Shown here: piece after piece, positions 11,705-23,796 of the stretch | How positions within the stretch are numbered: position 1 is the stretch's first letter | Layout: each line of letters starts with the position of its first letter | DNA from: Talpa occidentalis | Lineage: Eukaryota; Chordata; Mammalia; Eulipotyphla; Talpidae | Direction: 5' to 3' | Length of the DNA stretch: 64,000 nucleotides | Assembly: GCF_014898055.3 (NCBI RefSeq) | Contig: NW_023605083.1 | Location: 62,660,228-62,724,227, forward strand | Notes under the pieces: generated by a model | Told to the model about the DNA's origin: nothing | Seen by the model: only the letters and a program-made list of their open reading frames with translations | Databases searched by the model: none | Made by a program: the position numbers and the translations under genes

Positions 11705-13857
11705 TTTCACTGTGATTTAAATTTTTATTTTCATTGAATCATTTCAGAGATAATGAAGCATCTGCTTTAAATATAATGTTTGGTAGATTTTCCTCCCACA
11801 TTTTTGTTAAGTGATATATCTGCTTATTGGTTCATCTTGAAATGATATCTGATTCTTTTAAATCTTAAACATGAAAACACACAGAGGAAATGACTGTATT
11901 TTTCATATTTAGAATCCTATATTATCTACATTCCTGAAAGTCCGTTGGTAAGGTGAGGCTCCTGGGATACGCAAGAAAACAGAGATGGGGTAGATAATGG
12001 ATATGAGGGTGAGAACAGAGAGTAATCACCACAGAAATACACAAAGAAAAATAGCTTGTGACTCTGTTTCCAGAAAACAAAGAGAAAACTAGATGATGCA
12101 GCTAAAATATTGATCTATAGCATTGATTTTATGAAGATATTTCTACAAATTATTTTCATAGTAATTCTTGATAACTACTGTTTGGTTAACGAACCCCAGT
12201 AACTTTTCTAGGTATTTCATAGTCCTTTATCAGTTCATTTACTGTTCTGAGGAGCTGAGTAAGTCAATACAAGTAAAGAATAAAACAGAAGTGTAGTGAG
12301 GACAAGGCAAGAAAATGGAGTCTATTCCCAATACATGACATCTGACAAGTGCCCTTGACTATCATGAGGTTCTCTAGAGTGCTTCAAACAAATCCTTCTA
12401 TTATGCTCAATTTCAATTAGAATTTGGTTTCTATTACTTAGGATCCTTACAAACAGACCATCATTATGAAAACATAGCATAAACACAACTTCATTTGTTG
12501 ATATAGCATGGGTGATTTTTTTGATGATTATTTTTGTAAAATATAAAATATTAATGGAAAGCAAATCAAACATTACCTATATGAATAGGGAAAAGTCAAA
12601 GAAAAGAAATTGGTAGGTTATAGTTTCCTATTACAAAAGCAGAAAATCTCATTAAATCTGTACAGACAGCCCCCAGGAATGGGTTGCTGCAATATCTAAG
12701 TGAATTTTGTGTGGATGGTGGATAATGCCTTGTAAATATTTCAAATGGTAGGATGTCTGACCCACAATCAGTTTGGTTTCGCTTTACCAATGTACATACA
12801 TTTCAGAAATTAACAGAGGCCTCTACCTTTTCAAAACCCCATGAAGACCAGTGGCTTATGAAAAAATCTCTATACTCATTATTGCAGAAAATAAAATGAA
12901 ATAGTTATTCTTAAGGAAAAGCAAAGAGTTGTTGAGAAATGACTTTTCAAAAGAGTTTGAATCCACAAACTTCCTTTAGTATAAATCTGAACCTTAGATT
13001 TTTCTATCAAGACTTAGCTTACAAGACTTATCTAGTAGAATAAATATTTTCCAGAAAATAACAACATTCTAATTTTCTCTGATAAATCCAAGCTAAATTC
13101 AGAAAAACAAATCTAATTTAATGTCAGAATCGGCCACACAAATTCAATTGGGGTATATCTTGAGAAATAGATCTACAATATTCGGATCTGGCCTCCAAAA
13201 AAGGTCAAAATGAATTTACTCGAATGGTTGTGTTTAGTTAGTAGGGGAATGTTTGTTCTCCCTCTGTATTGCTATCATAAAACACATTGGTCACTGTCTC
13301 TAGTCATTTGGTTTTACTATTTGTATTCGAGAGATGTTGCAATATTGAGCAGGGAAGTCTGTCACAGAGGGGAAATTATTTGGACATAGTCAGCTTATTC
13401 ATCTTTTTTTTGTTTATGTTGCTAATTAGCAAAGTTAAATGAGTCTTTTCATTTAGATATCTTCTGATTTCCAAGTCTCCTTCAGGCACATTTTGAATAC
13501 TAGAGTATTTATTTTTCAACAACCATCACAAGCAAGTATACTTAGTCTAATTTCCAAACTATTTCATCTTATCTTTTCCTAATCTCATAGAATCAATATT
13601 AAAAAATAAGGACATTTGAAATGCAATGTAACAAACACTGAGTATTTGTCAGGCCTGAGCTAGCCATATAGGATGCAAAAAAATGAATACAGTTCCTGGA
13701 AGTTAGAGAAGAAAGAAAGACAATGTCGGCCTCTATTTTCCATAGTCAAGACAGTTGTAAAGAGTAAAAGGTTATGGGGCAAAAACACAAATTCAAGGCA
13801 GAGAACATGAGGAGGGGAGCAGAGTTTAGGACCTGCCATTAAAATAGGAGCTAGCAG

Positions 13858-14094
13858 GGGGCCTCCCCTGTGGCACAGCAGGTTGGGTTCGATCCCCAGC
13901 CGGTCAGGGAGCAACCTACATGGCGAAGCAGACCTCTCCTGTCTCATCTGCTGCTCCCCTCTACAGTGTCTTCGGTCCATCTGCCTGTTCTGTTCCCCAG
14001 TCTGTCTCTGGTGAATTCTCTCACCCTCCTGTGCCTCTGACTGTACCCCAGTTCTTGTATAAATAAATCTTTTTAAAAAAATTGTTTTAAAATA
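13858..14094 (+). mobile_element. tRNA-derived SINE with an internal head deletion
   Basis: It begins GGGCCTCCCCTGTGGCACAG but jumps straight to GGTTGGGTTCGATCCCCAGC, so about 45 bp between the A-box and B-box regions are gone. The rest is complete to TAAATAAATCTTTTTAAAAA. Flanks are similar, AATAGGAGCTAGCA at 13843-13856 and AACAAGGGCTAGCA at 14098-14111, a worn TSD. Its 3' body mixes GAATTC with CCCCAGTTCTTG, intermediate between the two SINE types here. Reduced A-to-B spacing probably weakens pol III transcription. Confidence 0.9.
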
Positions 14095-14111
14095 AAAAAC
14101 AAGGGCTAGCA

Positions 14112-14290
14112 TTGAATACTGCATGTCAGGCAGTGGACAAACTGCTTACATACATTGCCTTTTCAATTCTTAAATCAATTTTCTGACATAGGTATTATTG
14201 TTCTCAGTTTAGAGATTAAGTAACAGGATCAGAGAGGTTAATGGCTTTCCCAAAGTCTATAGCTAAGTGAATTGTAGCATCAAGATACAA
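14112..14290 (-). repeat. MIR SINE, antisense
   Basis: The order GACATAGGTATTATTGTTCT, CAGTTTAGAGATTAAGTAAC, AGAGAGGTTAATGGCTTTCC, CAAAGTCTATAGCTAAGTGA is the reverse complement of MIR. It directly abuts the SINE upstream, which inserted into or beside it. Confidence 0.75.
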
Positions 14291-14697
14291 TTTGCTATCT
14301 GTAAAAGGGATTGACTAGAAAGAAGCAAATAATTTGCATGGCAGTAAGGTCCACATGCAGTTTAACATCTATGTATTTATAGTTACACCAACTTAGAGAA
14401 CTAGGCCATTTTTTTTTTTTTCCCCAGCAAGGCTTGACAACTCAAGAAAAAGAATACAGAAAGCCAATCATTGAAGTCATCCAGGATTGATTAAGGACTG
14501 ATCTGGCTATTTTGGCTAAAGCTAGTCATTCTGAAGGAATTTAATGTGCTGAAAAGTGGTAGGGAAATAAATATTAGATCACAAAGGAGAGACAGATTTA
14601 TATGAAAAACTGAGTTACGTTGATAGACCACAGATCCCATAAAGACAAAGAGCCTGAATGGAGGTCAAGAAGTGAGAAAGATGAAAGAATAGCAATG
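14291..14697. other. Unannotated intergenic sequence
   Basis: It includes a T12-C4 tract near 14409-14424. No gene or repeat is recognised. Confidence 0.4.
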
Positions 14698-14701
14698 CCA
14701 T

Positions 14702-15173
14702 TGTTAGGGGGAAAGGATGTCTTGAGCAAACTCCATACAGGTTTTGTGGACTCCACCCCCACTGCATACCAAAGCCATCAAGACACTGGGAACTACAAAT
14801 CCCATCATCACCAAAGGGAGGGATGCTGGCACCTAAGGGTGGAGTTAAGCAGCCAGGTTTGGTATAAAACCAGACATATGGGCCTGGGGAAGGGTGGCTC
14901 TCTCTCTTGGCCTCATGGCTCTTGGCTTTTCACCAGCTCTCAGCGTGCCACTGGGATTCCAGGTCAGCGGAAGTGGTAGGACGCGTTCACGAATTTATCT
15001 CCCTCTTTTTCTCCCTGAGTTATTCATTTCTTCATTTCCCCTTCTTTTGTGAATAAACCCTTTATTAACCTTTCTTGTGTGCCTGCAGTTGAGCATTACT
15101 AAGTCCCTTTTAAGTGCACGGGTGAGGACCCACAGTCAGGCAACCCATTTTATATCAGGGTTACCCTGAAACA
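14702..15173 (+). mobile_element. Solo LTR, copy 1 (ERV1-like by 4-bp TSD)
   Basis: The element starts TGTTAGGGGGAAAGG and ends CCCTGAAACA, the TG...CA form of retroviral LTRs, and is flanked by a 4-bp duplication CCAT at 14698-14701 and 15174-15177. Inside are a TATA-type box (TATAAAA at 14863-14869), a polyadenylation signal (AATAAA at 15052-15057) and a GGTGAGGACCCACAGTCAGG block near the 3' end. No gag, pol or env lies beside it, so it is a recombination remnant. A 4-bp TSD is usual for class I (gamma-like) elements; the class is inferred. The frame at 14620-14979 crosses its edge and is not a gene. Confidence 0.85.
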
Positions 15174-15177
15174 CCAT

Positions 15178-17599
15178 CAGAATTGGAATTCCAAATTATA
15201 TTTTAAGTGTAGAGTTATAGAAGTCAAAATCATTAACTTCCAATTCATTCAAAAATATTAACTGAATATGATAATCCCAGATAGTCTTATATTATGAGGA
15301 AAAGTCTGCTGGAGAGCTTCTGGAACATTTTTCATACTATAGAAAAGAGGAAGAAAAACCAGCCCTTCTTCCTTTGAATGCTATCATGTCATGGTGTCTT
15401 GTTACCAGCCTAAGGATGAAGCCAGTAAAGAGAGGAGGGCAGAGCCCTAGGGAATCACAGAAAACCAAAACCAGCCCAATAGGTATGCCTGAAGCTGCAT
15501 TATGTCTTCATTTTTATTACATTAGTTTTATAAACTCCTGTCTCTTAAAAGCAAATCAAACTGGGACTTTCTGTTCCTTGTAGCCAAAGGGATCCTAAAT
15601 GATTTAATGGTGGTTTCAGAAGATAATAGCAAATTTTTACAATTTTAAGTGACTAATCCAGAGTGAAATCTGGAGTTGACAATGGCCCAATCCAAGTAGC
15701 AGGAGCTTCAGGAAGGGAAGTTTCGGACTAATGAGACAAGAAGAATGATGGGGGAACAGCGAAGATCTAGGATGCTAAAAAATATTGTTGCATATAATAA
15801 TAAAAATAATTTATTCATTTAATCAACTATTGAATGCCTATAAAATACTAAAATTATGCCATGTTCTGGGAGACAGAGTAAGTAAAGTTAGACATGGTCT
15901 CTGTCCAAATCATGCTTTGAGTCTAGTGGCAGACATAGATATTAATCAAATAATCACACAAATAGAAAATTATATCTACTACCAAAAAGAAATACATCTG
16001 CTACAAAAGAGAAGTTTAGATTTCTAGATCATTCCCTCTCATTCCAAATGAATATAAATACTACAAAATATTGCAAATAAAAATGTTGCATGAAAGAGAC
16101 ACAGTGAGAGGTCATACTTGGAATGTTTTGCTTGGTCCACATGTTTTCAATGGAAATACATATAACTCAGCAGCTAGAGGAGTTACACCTATGTACCACC
16201 TTACCTGTTTTTAATGCTATTGGATTACTCCTGTGGCACCTAAATTTGCTAATCTTATTTAATCTAGATGTGTCTGATTCCATATTTTGCATACTCTAAA
16301 GTATTTAAGAAATGATAGGTTTCATTTTGGGACATAACAGAGTAACCATGATAATCAACACTAAAATTAGACAAAATATATAGGGCAGTTGCTTCCAGGT
16401 TCTAGATCACAAACGATGCAAAATTGTAATCTTCATGAGGACAATATATGAGATAACCATCAATTTTCCCCAGATGGCTACCTTAGAGAAGTTTTTGGTA
16501 ACAGCAGTATATCTGAGTAATGGGGCAGGCACAGAGTTTTGAACCACTGGAGCAACTGGAACAGTGCATCATGGCTCAAGAGAAGAAGCAACTGTACAGA
16601 GGAGAGCTCCTCACGCCTGCATGGATTTCCCAGGGGTCACTGGATAAAGGCTGTGCTACATGACAGTAAGGCCTCATCAGAGGTTGTCAATGATTCGTGG
16701 AAAATCAAATCAAAAGCCAGTGGAAATTATGTCAAGCTTCCAAGAGTGTTCCCTATAGAGTCACATAGGATGAACTTAGTTCTCCAAATTGTCACAACAT
16801 ATGTGAAATGTTGTCTATTGGGGAAGATGTTTAGACACTCAGTGCCCAGGGTTGCATAGGCACCCTCTGTCCAGTATGTTCCAAGATTCCAGATTCCCAG
16901 ATGGAAAGCAGGTGTTGAGCAAAACCCACACTGTTTGCACAAATTCTCTAGACAGAGCAAGCCACTTAGTTCTGGGAAAGTTGGGGACCTTTCAGAAATC
17001 CGAGGTCCCAGGCAGCAGTCAAGGGCTACCTTGTAAACAGACATTTCCAACAATGGCCTTCTGGGAGCTGCCATGTTAACTCTTCTCTGCATACACATGT
17101 TGACACTAAAGGCACAAGTGACCACGTTACCAGAGGTGACTCACCCATACTCAAAGTTAAAGAAAAAGTAAATAGGTAAAATCTGACCACAAAGTTGACT
17201 TTTGTTGGGTCCACAAATAAATTATTTGATAAGCTATCAATTCCAAAAGGATCAGAAATAAAAATATTTGCATTTTCCCCTATATTTGTAAAACTAAGGC
17301 ACATTTGTTACAGAAAATGTAGAAAACCCAGAAAAATATTTAAAAAATAAGATTCCCTGAAACACTCAATCATAGACTGCTATTGCTAATTTTTTCTATT
17401 CATGTACATGTATTAATATAGCTGGTACCATACTCAGTATTCGATTTTAGTTAGTTAGCTTCATTTCCCATGTCACTAAAAATTCTGAGTAAACATTTTA
17501 AATAGTGAAAAGTACTTTATTTCTGGATTTTGAAGTAATTTTTAAACTCTTCCTCCTGTTAAATATATAGATTATATCCTGTCATTAATATTTTTTAAC
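15178..17599. other. Unannotated block with a possible old L2 piece
   Basis: About 15805-15965 (ATTTAATCAACTATTGAATG, then CATGTTCTGGGAGACAGAGT) resembles the antisense 3' part of L2. From 16500 to 17130 two overlapping open frames on opposite strands (106 and 132 codons) occur but show no recognisable domain, so I treat them as chance. About 17310-17560 resembles the same unnamed old repeat as 8395-8530. No exon is supported. Confidence 0.4.
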
Positions 17600-17785
17600 C
17601 CCTCATAAAACCTTTCAATGGTTTCTATTATTCTTAGAATAGACTGAAGGTTAAAATCTTAAATACGGTCTACAGGGCCCCACATGGTCAAGGGCATCTC
17701 TCCTCTAGAACTCTAAGTTCACTCCTTCACATTCCTTCTCTATACTCTATTGGCAGGGCCTTCTTTGAATTCTTCAAAAGCACAA
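17600..17785 (+). repeat. L2 (LINE-2) relic
   Basis: The segment has typical L2 3'-region wording: AGAATAGACTGAAGGTTAAA, TACGGTCTACAGGGCCCCAC, ATGGTCAAGGGCATCTCTCC, then TTCACTCCTTCACATTCC. L2 has been inactive since before the placental radiation. There is no intact frame. Confidence 0.65.
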
Positions 17786-17898
17786 CTGTCTCCCAATTCA
17801 TGGGAAATATAAAGTTTTATTTATTACAATTATTATAATTCTAATTAGCATATAATTATTTGAGCATGCAATTTTTTTAAAGAATGTTTGTGATGACT

Positions 17899-18157
17899 GG
17901 GCCTCCCTGTCGGCTGAGGGGTTAAGTTTCAGTGCTATCACCACTGCAGGTTGAGTTCGATCCCCAGCCAGTGAGCTAACCCACATGGCACAGCAGACCT
18001 CTTCTGTCTCACCCGCTGCTCCTCTCAGCAGTGTATTTCTGTAGAGCCATCTGTTCTGCTCCCCGTTCTGTCTCTGGTGAATCCTCTTATCCCTCACAAC
18101 CCTGGCCTGTACCGCAGTTCTTATATGCATAAATAAATAAATCTTTTTAAAAAAACT
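17899..18157 (+). mobile_element. tRNA-derived SINE, full length
   Basis: It runs from GGGCCTCCCTGTCGGCTGAG through a B box (AGTTCGATCCC) to TATGCATAAATAAATAAATC and A-rich sequence. The head is altered around the A box (GGGTTAAGTTTCAGTGCTAT). The 3' body is the GAATCC...CTGGCCTGTAC...TTCTTATATGCAT variant. No clear TSD remains, suggesting an older insertion. Confidence 0.92.
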
Positions 18158-20169
18158 GAGTGAGGAAGGCAGGGGAGGATTCTTTTCTTTGCTAGGTTGT
18201 GGAGGAATTAAGAAACCTAGGGCACAAGGTCAAAGGCACCCCATCTGGGGGATAGAAACTAGTTCTTGAAACTAGTTACAAGAGTGGCAGTAATAGATGT
18301 CCTGGAGGGTGCTGTGAATGTGTAATAGGTTTTAGTTTATGAATCCTGGAAATAATTATGTTTTATGATGAATTTCCATTTGTTATCCAGTATTATTAGT
18401 AGAGCTTGGGTGATTATTACAGCCTGATCTTTTCTGAGCTCTAGGTATAGCTGACGGGACTATGTCCACATGTGGGCTATATAGGAAGAGGACCAATACA
18501 GCTGTGACCTGAGGAAGCCAGTTAAGAAATAATAATGTTATTTTCAATGATCAGAGACACAGGTCAGAGGGAGGCTTCTGGCAAGCATGGAATCTAGGAC
18601 TGGCCTAGGGAACATTTTGAGTGTTCTACAGGGACTCCCAGAGACCTTGGGGAGGAGAAAATGGGAAAAGTCTAAATTTCCAGTGGTCAGACATAATGAG
18701 GCCTCAGATCCTTTCATTTAGAAGTAAAGGGAAGTGCTACTTCTTAAAACTATAGAGGTCAGCAACCTCTGGATTTCAAACCAATAAATTCTTTTAATAG
18801 GCAGTGAATGAGACAGAAACTACTTTTCCAGATGTTTTTGTGTCTTCTTGCTACATAGTGCTATGATTACTGTTCTACAGCTCTATTTCAAGCCACATAT
18901 TAATAACTTTGTTTTTAAAAAACACTGAATATAGGTAGATAAAGGTGTAATAAATGTGTCATCTTAATATGTAGTAACAGGAATAAGGAGTCAAAATCTG
19001 TAATTAAATAGAGAAATTCTACTTACTGACAACACCTTAAAATAATAATTCAAAAATCTTAAAATAATAATTCAAAAATATAAGGGAAAGCACCAGAGGG
19101 ATGTAAACAAAATTAATTCCGGATAATAAAAATTCCTTAAAACTCTGGGGAAAAAAGCAAAATGTATTGACTCATTAACATTAATGAATAATGATAAGGG
19201 GACATGATTTTGTTCATACCATTAACGTAGTATAAAAATTTTAGAATCACATGCAAAATTAGAGAGGCAAGTCAAAGAGGCATTAGCACGCATGCAAAAT
19301 GACAAGTAATATTTTAAGCAATTAAAAGTATCTAAGTATTTAGAATATTAAGTTCAAAGGGACAGCAGTATATTTGCTACAAAAAAAAAAAAAAAGGTTT
19401 CATGGCTTAGAGTTAATGATAAAGTGGAGAACAGCCAACCATGACCCAAGCAGAGGGGAGAGCTTTACTATCTTCACTATCTGTTCTTTGTTTACTCTTC
19501 ACTATCTGTTCTTAGATATGTCAAAGTAGGGCATATATCTTCCTTAGCAAACAGTAATAGCCCTTTGTAGTACTTCCTTTCTTACTGGCACAAAATATTA
19601 TGTGCAAAAAAAGTGTCCATCACAGTGTTTTTCATACCAGTAAAATCTGGAGACAGCCTAAAATGACTAGGTGTGAAAATATAACTAAACATCCCATCAA
19701 AAGTGACATCAGCAATGCACTTTTGAATCTTTAGAAAATAATTTTCCATTTAATTATTATTTAATCAAAAGATGTAAACTGGGAAATTTCTTACAATTGA
19801 ATAATAAATGTAACTTAAAATATGCAAATGTAAGGAGCCTGTGTCATATTTATAAAACATACTGAGCGCTCACACAACAAAATATTAACAGTAATTATTA
19901 AGGTGCCAGCCATTGTAGGTAGGTGCTCCCAAAGGTTTCAGAATCCCTAGATCTGCACACCATCTTGCTTCAGCCACATCAGAAGTTTGCAAGGAAAGTC
20001 ACCAGAAAGAGAATGTTCTTGCAATAAAGACAAATGATAAACCTCCAGAAGAAGAGTATGTCTCTGATATTAATCAACCACATATATTTCTAACCTATTA
20101 TCTTCACTTATTAAAATCCCAAATTTACTGAGGAATTACCAAGGTCAAAGTAATTAACTCCTCTATCAT
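18158..20169. other. AT-rich unannotated block with small tandem duplications
   Basis: Perfect 22-bp doublets occur at 19036-19057/19058-19079 (unit begins CTTAAAATAATAATTC), and a 17-bp word CTTCACTATCTGTTCTT repeats at 19472-19488 and 19497-19513. An A15-16 run lies near 19380-19395. No gene, RNA or repeat family is recognised. Confidence 0.5.
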
Positions 20170-20890
20170 CCTATGTAATTAAATCTTTTGTGTGTGTATG
20201 TGGTGACAAAGTTACACAAAATTCTACTCTCAATTTCAAATATATTTCTATTATTATTAGATTGGTCAACATATTTAACATTACTCTCAGAACTTATAGC
20301 TGAAAGTTTGTGCCCCTTGACCTACACTTTCCTACTCCCTAACTCCCCTACCCCTGTTCTATTCTGTTTCTATTAAGTTGTTTTTTTAAAATATTCCATA
20401 TATAAGTGATTCCATACAATATTTGGTTTTCTCCATTTGACTTATTTCAGTGAGCATAAGACTCTCCAGTTTCATTCATGTCACAAATGATAGCCTTTTC
20501 CTCTTTTTTAATGCTGAATAATAGTCTATTGTATGTATCAATATTTTCTTTATTCATTCATCTGCTGAAGGATATCTAGCCTTCATAAATTGGCTATTGT
20601 GGAAAAGGTTTTAACAAATAGTGAGTGCAGATAACTCTCTAGATACAGATTTGCTTTCTTTCAGACATATACCCAGGAATCAGATAGCTAGATCATATGA
20701 TTATTCTAATTGTTTCTTTTTAAAGAAGTTCCATACTGTTTTTCCATAATGGCTTTTACCACTTTACAGCCCCACCAACAGCATATAAAGGTTCCCTTTT
20801 CTTCTCAGCCTCACCAACATTTATTACCTCTTATCTTTTTGATAACAGTCTTTCTAACTGGTGCGAGGTGATATCTCATTGAATAGCATA
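20170..20890 (-). repeat. Ancient L1 (L1M type) 3' end, antisense
   Basis: The minus strand reads as the end of a decayed L1: the ORF2 3' region (CACCAGTTAGAAAGACTGTT, GTAATAAATGTTGGTGAGGC, TGCTGTTGGTGGGGCTGTAA) followed leftward by UTR including the block whose plus-strand form is CCATATATAAGTGATTCCAT. Every reading frame is broken. It is much more diverged than the young L1 that begins 230 bp to the right, so the two are unrelated in time. Confidence 0.8.
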
Positions 20891-21100
20891 CATTTTTAGT
20901 TTCAAGTGAAGTTAACCCTCTGGAAGAACGAAGGAGCTTCCTTTCCTATTGGAGGAAAACTTGACATTGAATTATGCTAGGTGGGCAGATCACCCATCTG
21001 TTAATGACAGTAAGTAGTAGTAGAGAAGTAGTTGGAAAACATAATCTTGAGATTCATCAATTCGTGACAATCACAGACCATCACAGCATCTTCTCCAGGT
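20891..21100. other. Left flank of the inverted L1 insertion
   Basis: Apparently unique sequence. The minus-strand open frame beginning in the L1 at 22326 runs on into this flank by chance to 21001. Confidence 0.5.
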
Positions 21101-21119
21101 AAAAGAAATAGAGAAAAGG

Positions 21120-22448
21120 TTTGCATTTCCCTGATTACAAGTGATGTTGAACATTTTTTCATATGTCTGTTGGCCATTTGCATTTCCTCTTCAGAGAAGT
21201 TTCTTTTTAGCTCTTCTGCCCATTTTTTGACTGGATTATTTTCTTTGTTGTTGCTGAGTCTCATCAGCTCTTTGCAGATTTTTGTGATCAGTCCTTTATC
21301 ATTAGTGTTGGGTGCAAAAATGTTCTCCCAGTTGGTGGGGTTTCTCTTTGTTTTTGTTATTGTCTCTTTTGCTGTGCAGAAGCTCTTTAATTTGATGTAG
21401 TCCCAGCTGTTTATCTTTCTCTTCACTATCACTGCTTTGGGTGATGTGTCTGTAAAGATGTCTTTGATGTGCAAATCCCGTAGTGTTTCGCCTATATTTC
21501 CTTCTATGTATTTTATGGTTTCAGGTCTTATGTCTAGTTCTTTAATCCATTTTGAGTTGATTTTTGTGTATGGTGTGAGGTAGTGGTCAAGCTTCATTCT
21601 TTTGCATGTAGCGACCCAGTTTTCCCAGCACCATTTATTGAACAAACTTTCTTTGCTCCAATGCATAGTCTTTGCTCCTTTGTCAAAGATTAGTTGATCA
21701 TAAATCTGTGGGTTTATTTCTGGATTTTCTATTCGATTCCATTGGTCTGTATGTCTGTTCTTGTTCCAATACCATGCAGTTTTGATGATTATGGCTTTGT
21801 AGTATAGTTTGAAGTCTGGGAGTGTGATGCCTCCATTTCCTTCTTTTTTTTTCAGTAGAGCTTTGGCTATTCGGGGTTTTTGGTGATTCCATATGAATTT
21901 CATCAATAATTGTTCTATTTCTTTGAAGAATGCCATTGAGATTTTGATTGGAATAGCATTGAATCGGTATATTGCTTTTGGTAGGATGGCCATTTTAATA
22001 ATGTTTATTCTTCCAATCCATGAGCAGGGGATGTCTTTCCATTTCTTTGTGTCTTCTTCTATTTCTTTTAACAGTGTTTTATAGTTTTCTTTGTATAGGT
22101 CCTTTACCTCTTTTGTTAGATTTATTCCCAAATATTTGATTTTTTTTGTTTCGATAATAAAAGGGGTGGTTTTTTTGATTTCTTCTTCTTCAGATTTATT
22201 GTTTGTGTATAGGAAGGCTACTGACTTTTGCGTGTTGATTTTGTATCCTGCCACTTTACTGAATTGATTGATGAGTTGAATTAGTTTTTCTGTGGAGATT
22301 TTGGGGTTCTCTATGTATATTATCATATCATCTGCAAATAGTGATAGTTTGACTTCTTCTTTTCCTATTTGGATTCCTTGGATGTCTTTCTCTTGTCTTA
22401 TTGCTCTGGCTAGGACTTCCAGTATTATATTGAAAAGCAGTGGTGAGA
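21120..22448 (-). pseudogene. L1 ORF2 internal fragment (inverted arm)
   Basis: On the minus strand this is one open frame through ORF2, from just before the reverse transcriptase active site to the region upstream of the C-terminal zinc knuckle. The catalytic FADD motif followed by MIIYIENPK is present (around 22310-22345). Further on come [20 protein letters not shown] and [20 protein letters not shown]. No stop or frameshift occurs within the L1 part. The endonuclease domain, ORF1 and 5'UTR are absent, so the arm cannot act. The frame then continues into host flank to 21001. Confidence 0.93.
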
Positions 22449-23131
22449 TACCATCTCACACCAGTGAGAATGGCACATATTAAAAAAACTAGCAACAACA
22501 AATGTTGGCGAGGATGTGGAGAAAAAGGAACTCTTGTGCACTGTTGGTGGGAGTGCAAACTGGTCCAACCACTATGGAGAGCTGTGTGGAGATTTCTGGA
22601 CCTACTAAACATAGAGCTTCCATATGATCCAGCAATTCCACTCCTAGGTATTTACCCAAAGGACACAGAAACATCAATTCCAAAGAGCACCTGCACTCCT
22701 ATGTTTATAGCAGCACTGTTTACAATAGCTAAGCTTTGGAAACAACCCAAATGCCCAAAAATAGATGACTGGATCAAGAAGATGTGGTACATATATACCA
22801 TGGAATATTACTCAGCATTCAAAAAAGATAAACACATGCAATTTGCAGCAACATGGATGGCACTGGAAGGGATCATGCTCAGCGAAATAAGCCAAAAAGA
22901 AAAAGAAAAATACCGGATGGTCTCACTCATAGCAGGAATCTAGAAAACTTAAATAAGGGACCAGGAAAATGAATATAAGAAAGTGAAAATCAAAATCAAC
23001 AAAAAAACTATGAACCAGAGACACTTTTTGGGGGGTGGGGGGCGGGAGGGGAAGGATTGGGGTCAGAATGGGGCGTTTGCAATTGTATGGGGGAATATAA
23101 AAATAAAATTTAATAAAAAAAAAAAAAAAAA
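22444..23131 (+). pseudogene. L1 ORF2 C-terminus, 3'UTR and poly(A) (sense arm)
   Basis: The frame that ends at 22943 encodes the last part of ORF2, including the CCHC-like zinc knuckle (C-x3-C-x7-H-x4-C, residues [18 protein letters not shown]) and the terminus [12 protein letters not shown] 3'UTR of about 170 bp follows, with a G-rich tract at about 23028-23070, then AATAAAATTTAAT and poly(A). It has no start of its own and is a remnant of the inverted insertion. Confidence 0.93.
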
Positions 23132-23150
23132 AAAAGAAATAGAGAAAAGG

Positions 23151-23782
23151 GATGATATTTCTATCTATACCAGACACACTATAGCTCATCCCTTCCCATT
23201 GTCTGGAGTCTATTATCTAGGAACTTAAAACTCTACCCTCTTTTCCTCTCCCATTCCAATCTTCTCAGTCAAGGGGTTTGTAACAAATGGGCAAGATTAA
23301 GACGTACTGTGTGTCTCCCTGTTAGTAATTAAAGTGATAAAAACAGACCTGCCTACATGTATTCAGCACACATTTCCCCTTTATTTCAAGCCCAAAGAAT
23401 CTGAGAACTTTTTCAGACAATTTGACATTACAGGCAATTAATCATGTTGTATACATGCCAACAGACATTATCTAATATGTGTTCAACCTTTAGCTGGATG
23501 AGAAGGACTTCATTCTCTCCTGCACTGTTCTGAAACCAGAGATCCATAGACTGTGACTAGGGCCTGCTTTCTCAAAGTCAGTTCCTCCCACCCCAAGTGC
23601 TTTTAGGTAAAACACTTCAACCACCTACAGAACTCTCCTTGAGAGCAGTTGAACTAACTACAATTTTCTCCAATTTGTCATAGTACATTTCCTGTAATAT
23701 TTCAGAACCTTTACTGCTAGAAACCCAGACACTGTCTTGTTGACATACCTGTTTCCCAATTATAGAAGTTAGCTCCATGGTG
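23151..23782. other. Unannotated intergenic sequence
   Basis: Right flank of the inverted L1. No gene or repeat is recognised. Confidence 0.4.
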
Positions 23783-23796
23783 AAAAATCAGAGTGT

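Larger units (their letters stand above)
8321..13842. other. Long AT-rich unannotated block
   Basis: I see no host exon. The stretch 8395-8530 resembles an old unnamed interspersed repeat also seen at about 17310-17560 (CTGCTTTTTCTTAAAACATA and TCTTTCCATCATTTTCATAT). Two local duplications inside (10839-10882 and 11149-11704) are listed separately. Remaining sequence is AT-rich with only short random open frames, including the 131-codon minus-strand frame at 11278-11673, which lies across the local duplication. Confidence 0.45.
21101..23150. mobile_element. Young 5'-inverted L1 insertion (whole unit, with TSDs)
   Basis: A perfect 19-bp TSD (AAAAGAAATAGAGAAAAGG) brackets the unit at 21101-21119 and 23132-23150. 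Between them, 21120-22448 is L1 in the minus orientation and 22444-23131 is L1 in the plus orientation ending in a poly(A) run of about 20. The two arms are adjacent pieces of one L1 and meet with a 5-bp shared word, TGAGA, at 22444-22448. This is the recognised signature of twin priming during target-primed reverse transcription. Long open frames in both arms, perfect TSD and long tail indicate a recent insertion. Confidence 0.95.

Noticed and set aside
13660..14124. 154-codon minus-strand frame
   Set aside because: Most of it is the reverse complement of a tRNA-derived SINE.
16500..17125. Overlapping open frames of 106 (+) and 132 (-) codons as a possible gene
   Set aside because: No domain, no recognisable similarity, no splice context, and both strands are open over the same stretch, as expected for chance.
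22292..22612. Short frames on opposite strands across the L1 inversion junction as novel fused genes
   Set aside because: They are alternate-frame shadows of L1 ORF2 around the junction.
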